Below are positions 5,213-8,067 of a DNA stretch of 8,067 nucleotides, in pieces; the stretch's first letter is position 1, and the number at the start of each line of letters is the position of its first letter. A program made the translations under genes and the position numbers. The DNA is from Candidatus Pelearchaeum sp. (GTDB lineage Archaea; Thermoproteota; Nitrososphaeria_A; Caldarchaeales; Caldarchaeaceae): NCBI GenBank assembly GCA_015520425.1, contig WAQC01000069.1, positions 1-8,067 of the forward strand. The letters run 5' to 3'. The notes below the pieces were generated by a model. It had not been told where the DNA came from and made no database searches. It saw only the letters and a list, made by a program, of their open reading frames with translations.

Positions 5213-5971
5213 TTATTCTATTCTGGGCGCTATTAGGTATTCCAGCTTTCCTGAGGGTATTGGGAAGGCTAGCTTTATGGGCCTGTTGGTTGATAGTTCT
5301 ATTACCGTCTCGTCGGCTAGGCTTTTTCCTGGCTTTATTATCTTCTCTAGGTATGTGAGGCTGAAGTTGGCGCTCACTTCCTTGTCGGTCTCTATCTCGT
5401 ATACCGCTGTTCCTCCCCTTATGAAACGTGTCTGATGTGTGCCCAGCTCGCCCTTGCTGGAGAACATAACGGCGTCAGGGGCTATTGTTACTTTGGTGTA
5501 GTCGCTCACTAGTGATGCGTCTTCTATAGCGTCTTTGAGCGCATCAGCATTTACCCGCGCCCGCGCCTCAAAAGTCAGGTTTGGTGTTGCGGTTTTTCCT
5601 GTGGCTGACTCTAAGGCGTTTAGCGTGAAGCTCCTCTCGGTTGACGCTGCTGGGTTGGCGAGTATGACTGTCAGGTTCTTCCTCTCATCATCATACTCCA
5701 GTATGAGGGACTCGTTCTTCCTAGCGCGTCTCAGCAGCTTATACAGCTCGTTTATGCTGACCGTCATCTCAACAGGCCGCTCGCAGCTATACTCCTCTGC
5801 GGCGGACTTGCTCAGCTCAAAATTCACCAAGCTTATGTGGGCTGGGTCCATTGAGGTAAGCCGCATGGAGGAGTCGTCTATCGTGAATGTTCCCTCCTCT
5901 ACCACCGCTGATATTGCCTTGACTAGGTCTGCGAAGTAGTCCGCTGATGGTAATCTCATGCGAAACGCCAT
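5213..5971 (-). CDS. pcn: DNA polymerase sliding clamp (PCNA)
   Basis: From the ATG at 5971 this is a 252-residue sliding clamp, the normal PCNA length. It encircles DNA as a ring and tethers the replicative polymerase, FEN1, ligase and other PIP-box proteins. Visible features: the N-terminal domain with the conserved MRLTSMDPAHISLVNFEL (36-53), the SINELYKLLRRA helix (72-83), the interdomain connecting loop (about 118-132), and the C-terminal SGKLEYLIAPRIE, where IAP is the classic PIP-pocket segment. An ATG at 6085 would add 38 unlikely residues and run through the TATA-like box at 6014-6022; a start at 5971 leaves a short leader with GGGGT seven bases before it. The MAFR beginning recalls thaumarchaeal clamps. 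It is divergent from a winged-helix protein gene. Whether other PCNA subunits exist cannot be seen from this window. Confidence 0.93.
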   Translation of the reverse strand: MAFRMRLPSADYFADLVKAISAVVEEGTFTIDDSSMRLTSMDPAHISLVNFELSKSAAEEYSCERPVEMTVSINELYKLLRRARKNESLILEYDDERKNLTVILANPAASTERSFTLNALESATGKTATPNLTFEARARVNADALKDAIEDASLVSDYTKVTIAPDAVMFSSKGELGTHQTRFIRGGTAVYEIETDKEVSANFSLTYLEKIIKPGKSLADETVIELSTNRPIKLAFPIPSGKLEYLIAPRIE

Positions 5972-6013
5972 AACACTACCCCGACTGTTCTTGTTAGTGT
6001 TGGTGTATCTGGT

Positions 6014-6022
6014 TCTTAAAAG
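6014..6022 (-). promoter_or_regulatory. TATA-like box of the PCNA gene
   Basis: The minus strand reads CTTTTAAGA, predicting a start near 5992 and a leader of about 20 bases. A Shine-Dalgarno-like GGGGT (5978-5982) then precedes the ATG at 5971, so this gene appears leadered, unlike several neighbours. Confidence 0.45.
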
Positions 6023-6095
6023 GCTAACGGAGTCTGGCCTGGCTCGCTGGGGTTGGCCAAGGACTATGTTTTCTCTACCTGTCAACGCCGCGTGT

Positions 6096-6116
6096 TCTCA
6101 GGTTATGACGCTGAGA
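6096..6116. repeat. Perfect 6-base inverted repeat in the PCNA/winged-helix promoter region
   Basis: TCTCAG and CTGAGA flank a nine-base spacer (GTTATGACG). The centre-to-centre arm spacing is 15 bases. It lies about 30 bases upstream of the TATA-like box of the winged-helix gene and about 75 bases upstream of that of PCNA. It is a candidate operator. Confidence 0.35.
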
Positions 6117-6145
6117 TTATGTTTGGGTGGGTTGGCCATCTAACG

Positions 6146-6153
6146 GATATATG
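6146..6153 (+). promoter_or_regulatory. TATA-like box of the winged-helix gene
   Basis: GATATATG predicts transcription from about 6176, giving a leader of some 20 bases before the ATG at 6199. No convincing Shine-Dalgarno sequence is present; AGGT directly abuts the ATG. Confidence 0.4.
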
Positions 6154-6165
6154 CACGCACTCGGG

Positions 6166-6179
6166 CCAGGGCGGCCTGG
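6166..6179 (+). repeat. GC-rich inverted repeat at the predicted start site of the winged-helix gene
   Basis: CCAGG-GCGG-CCTGG is a perfect five-base-pair stem with a four-base loop spanning the predicted transcription start. This is the position expected for an autorepression operator or a 5' leader hairpin. Confidence 0.35.
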
Positions 6180-6198
6180 AATGCGTGTGTAGCTAGGT

Positions 6199-6615
6199 AT
6201 GAGGAGCTCTAGGCGGCGTATCAAGCTGGAGATGGTGAATGAGGAGGGCGAGAGGCTTACTCTGATATTTGAGGGTAGGATGAGCCGCGAGAAGCTTCTC
6301 CAGCTAGCCGACTTCATGGAGCTCTACGGCGGCGAGGGCGAGGCTAGGCAGAGGCCGTCCAACAAGCTGGCGCGCCTAATCGCGGTTATAGAGAAGCACT
6401 TCCCATTCACGGGCTTCACAACCCGCGACGTTATGGAGGCGTACAGGCTTGAGTACCGCGAGCCGATAACGCTCAGCACAGCCTCAACCTACCTCTCCCG
6501 CCTAGCTGACCGAGGCTACCTAGAGCGTATAGCCGTAGGAAACGTGGCCAAGTATAGGCTGGTCAGCACCGTTGAGAGGCGGGGCGGGATAGACCTGGAA
6601 GAGATTGGCGGCTAG
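6199..6615 (+). CDS. Winged-helix DNA-binding protein
   Basis: A 138-residue protein that I cannot place in a named family. Residues 6-26 look like a beta hairpin (RIKLEMVNEEGERLTLIFEG), followed by a helix (28-43) and a Gly/Glu/Arg linker. Residues 55-121 fit a winged helix-turn-helix: helix 1 (KLARLIAVIEKHF), helix 2 after the FTTRDVMEAY turn, a recognition helix TLSTASTYLSRLADRGYLERI (91-111) and a wing ending VAKYRLV. The GYLER plus wing arrangement is typical of MarR/PadR-like and other archaeal wHTH proteins. The basic start (RSSRRR) could also touch DNA. It is divergent from PCNA, with two inverted repeats in the shared region, so self-regulation or regulation of PCNA is possible. The reading frame has a stop just upstream (6190-6192), so ATG 6199 is the first usable start. 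It ends with a double stop (TAG TAA), 19 bases from the convergent PPDK stop. Confidence 0.8.
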   Translation: MRSSRRRIKLEMVNEEGERLTLIFEGRMSREKLLQLADFMELYGGEGEARQRPSNKLARLIAVIEKHFPFTGFTTRDVMEAYRLEYREPITLSTASTYLSRLADRGYLERIAVGNVAKYRLVSTVERRGGIDLEEIGG

Positions 6616-6616
6616 T

Positions 6617-6628
6617 AAGAAAAAATTA
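6617..6628 (-). terminator. T-tract terminator of the PPDK gene
   Basis: On the minus strand, just after the PPDK stop, the sequence reads AATTTTTTCTTA. Archaeal RNA polymerase terminates at such T-runs. It sits in the 19-base gap between convergent stops. No matching T-run is present in the other direction. Confidence 0.45.
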
Positions 6629-6634
6629 AGTGAG

Positions 6635-8067
6635 TTATATCGTTATGGGTGCTTTCTCCTTCCGCGCTATCGCAGCCTGTGCAGCTGCTAGGCGCGCTAC
6701 GGGTATTCGGTATGGTGAGCAGCTTACGTAGTCAAGTCCTGCCTCGTGGAAGAATTTTATGCTGCTTGGCTCTCCGCCGTGTTCGCCGCAGATTCCTACT
6801 TCCAGCTTGTTGTTGGCCTTCTTGCCCTCTTCGGTCGCGAGCTTTACCAGCCTACCCACGCCGCCTGTGTCTAGCACCTCAAACGGGTTGTTCTTGAGAA
6901 TCCCTTTCTCCAGATAGCCAGCCATAAACTTGGCTTCAACATCATCGCGGCTAAAGCCGAAGGTTGTCTGGGTTAGGTCGTTCGTCCCGAATGAGAAGAA
7001 GTCCGCGTGCATGGCTATGCTGGAAGCGGTAAGCGCTGCTCTTGGGGTTTCTATCATCGTCCCAACCTTAAACGGTATCCTAGTACCCGTCTTGGAGAAG
7101 ACACGCTCAGCGGTCTTCTCTATAATCTCCCTAAGATACGCCAGCTCATTCGCCTCGCTGACTAGGGGTAGCATTATCTGAACCCCCACAGTCTCGCCCT
7201 CCTCGCGGAGAACCTCAATAGCCGCGGTGAGTATGGCTGTTACCTGCATCTCGTATATCTCTGGATACCTAATCGCCAGCCTGCATCCGCGGTGCCCCAG
7301 CATGGGATTGTGCTCCTTAAGCTGCTGCACCTTACGTAGTATCTTCTCCCTCTCCGCTATCTCGCTCTCAGGCGCCCCCTTGATGCGCATCTCGTATATC
7401 TCGGTTATTAGCTGCTCCGCTGGTGGGAGGAACTCGTGGAGGGGCAGGTCTAGGAGCCTAACAGTAACGGGCAACCCCTTCATGGCCTTGAATATCTCTT
7501 TAAAGTCAGCTAGCTGGAATGGTAGCAGCTTGTCTAGTGCCCGTCTCCTCTCTTCCTCTGTTGCCGCCATTATCATCTCTCTGACTATCGGCAGCCTCTC
7601 TGGCTGGTTGAACATCCTCTCGGTTCTGCATAGCCCTATGCCCTCTGCGCCGAACTCGCGGGCCTTACGCGCCGCTTCGGGTGTGTCGGCATTAGCCCTA
7701 ACCCCTAGACGCCGCATCTCGTCAGCCCACGCGAGAAGCTTACGGAACTCTGGCGTGAGCTCAGGCTCTACCGTTGGCACCTCACCAAGGATGACAGCGC
7801 CTGTGGTTCCGTCTATCGTTATCACATCTCCCTTCCCGACCTTAACGCCGTCTGCCGTCTCAAAGTATTCGTCTTCCATGTTGATTTTTATGCTCTCGCA
7901 GCCCACGACCGCTGGCTTGCCCATGCCGCGCGCTACCACTGCTGCGTGTGAGGTCATGCCTCCCCTGCTCGTCAATACCCCCTGAGCCGCTATCATACCC
8001 TTGATGTCGTCAGGCGTTGTCTCTGGCCTGACGAGGATTACTTTCTCACCCCTGCCACCAAGCTCGG
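6635..8067 (-). CDS. ppdK: Pyruvate, phosphate dikinase, C-terminal part
   Basis: The frame is open to the right edge, so the 5' end is missing; 476 whole codons are visible, roughly the C-terminal half of a protein of about 870-900 residues. The enzyme interconverts pyruvate, ATP and phosphate with PEP, AMP and diphosphate. Visible parts: the end of the swivelling phosphohistidine domain, VILVRPETTPDD then GGMTSHAAVVARGMG with the phosphorylated histidine (codon near 7946-7948), and the PEP/pyruvate barrel with LCRTERMF, MLGHRGCRLAIRYPEI, KVGTMIETPRAA, FSFGTNDLTQTTFGFSRDD and GICGEHGG with the catalytic cysteine. FSFGTNDLTQ plus GFSRDD indicates PPDK and not PEP synthase. An internal ATG at 7996 is not the start, because family sequence continues upstream of it. 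The missing N-terminus holds the ATP-grasp domain. The direction in vivo (gluconeogenic or glycolytic) cannot be read from the sequence. Confidence 0.95.
   Translation of the reverse strand, partial: ELGGRGEKVILVRPETTPDDIKGMIAAQGVLTSRGGMTSHAAVVARGMGKPAVVGCESIKINMEDEYFETADGVKVGKGDVITIDGTTGAVILGEVPTVEPELTPEFRKLLAWADEMRRLGVRANADTPEAARKAREFGAEGIGLCRTERMFNQPERLPIVREMIMAATEEERRRALDKLLPFQLADFKEIFKAMKGLPVTVRLLDLPLHEFLPPAEQLITEIYEMRIKGAPESEIAEREKILRKVQQLKEHNPMLGHRGCRLAIRYPEIYEMQVTAILTAAIEVLREEGETVGVQIMLPLVSEANELAYLREIIEKTAERVFSKTGTRIPFKVGTMIETPRAALTASSIAMHADFFSFGTNDLTQTTFGFSRDDVEAKFMAGYLEKGILKNNPFEVLDTGGVGRLVKLATEEGKKANNKLEVGICGEHGGEPSSIKFFHEAGLDYVSCSPYRIPVARLAAAQAAIARKEKAPITI

Noticed and set aside
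5535..5939. 134-codon open frame antisense to PCNA
   Set aside because: It is a shadow of the conserved clamp gene, with Ser-rich composition typical of an antisense frame.
5972..6085. 38-codon N-terminal extension of PCNA
   Set aside because: Not PCNA-like, and it covers the promoter.
7227..7985. 252-codon open frame on the plus strand
   Set aside because: It lies wholly antisense to PPDK, whose catalytic motifs are intact; its Ser/Leu-rich translation has no recognisable domain.
6635..8067. PEP synthase (ppsA) as an alternative identity
   Set aside because: The motifs FSFGTNDLTQ, GFSRDD and GICGEHGG follow the PPDK pattern, not the PEP synthase one.
1..8067. CRISPR arrays, insertion sequences, integrase genes, att sites, toxin-antitoxin pairs
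   Set aside because: No regular repeat-spacer pattern, transposase or integrase motif, long terminal inverted repeat, or paired small ORFs were found.

Overview
The window looks like chromosomal DNA of a thermophilic archaeon of the TACK group (Thermoproteota/Nitrososphaeria-like); genus cannot be set. Support: an archaeal/eukaryal sliding clamp (PCNA) with an N-terminus like thaumarchaeal clamps, a proline tRNA gene carrying a short intron in the anticodon loop and an encoded CCA end, an archaeal-type alanine dehydrogenase, pyruvate phosphate dikinase, a stand-alone KaiC-like ATPase, frequent AGG and ATA codons, and TATA-like boxes centred about 25 bases before several start codons, which implies leaderless or nearly leaderless mRNAs.

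Layout, left to right: start of a CBS-domain gene running off the left edge (minus, 1-92); a 282-base divergent promoter region; a KaiC-family ATPase (plus); a small four-helix membrane protein (minus) whose low-complexity tail overlaps the 3' end of the KaiC gene; a divergent promoter; alanine dehydrogenase (plus); a membrane-anchored sulfite-oxidase-like molybdenum enzyme with an internal twin-arginine motif (plus); an acylphosphatase domain fused to a long coiled coil (minus), whose stop codon shares the palindrome CTAG with the preceding gene's stop; tRNA-Pro(CGG) with a 25-base intron (minus); PCNA (minus); a divergent promoter with two inverted repeats; a winged-helix DNA-binding protein (plus); and the C-terminal half of pyruvate phosphate dikinase (minus), running off the right edge.

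Genes mostly stand alone with their own promoters and alternate in direction, so there is no obvious multi-gene pathway. The contents mix core information processing (PCNA, tRNA-Pro), central carbon and nitrogen metabolism (PPDK for pyruvate/PEP exchange, alanine dehydrogenase for pyruvate/alanine exchange), one exported or outward-facing redox enzyme, and regulatory or signalling proteins (CBS, KaiC, winged helix). No mobile element, CRISPR array or phage signature was seen. The items most worth following are the acylphosphatase-coiled coil fusion with an altered phosphate loop, the unusually placed tRNA intron, the internal Tat motif behind four membrane segments, the operator-like repeats beside the winged-helix gene, and the overprinted tail of the small membrane protein.
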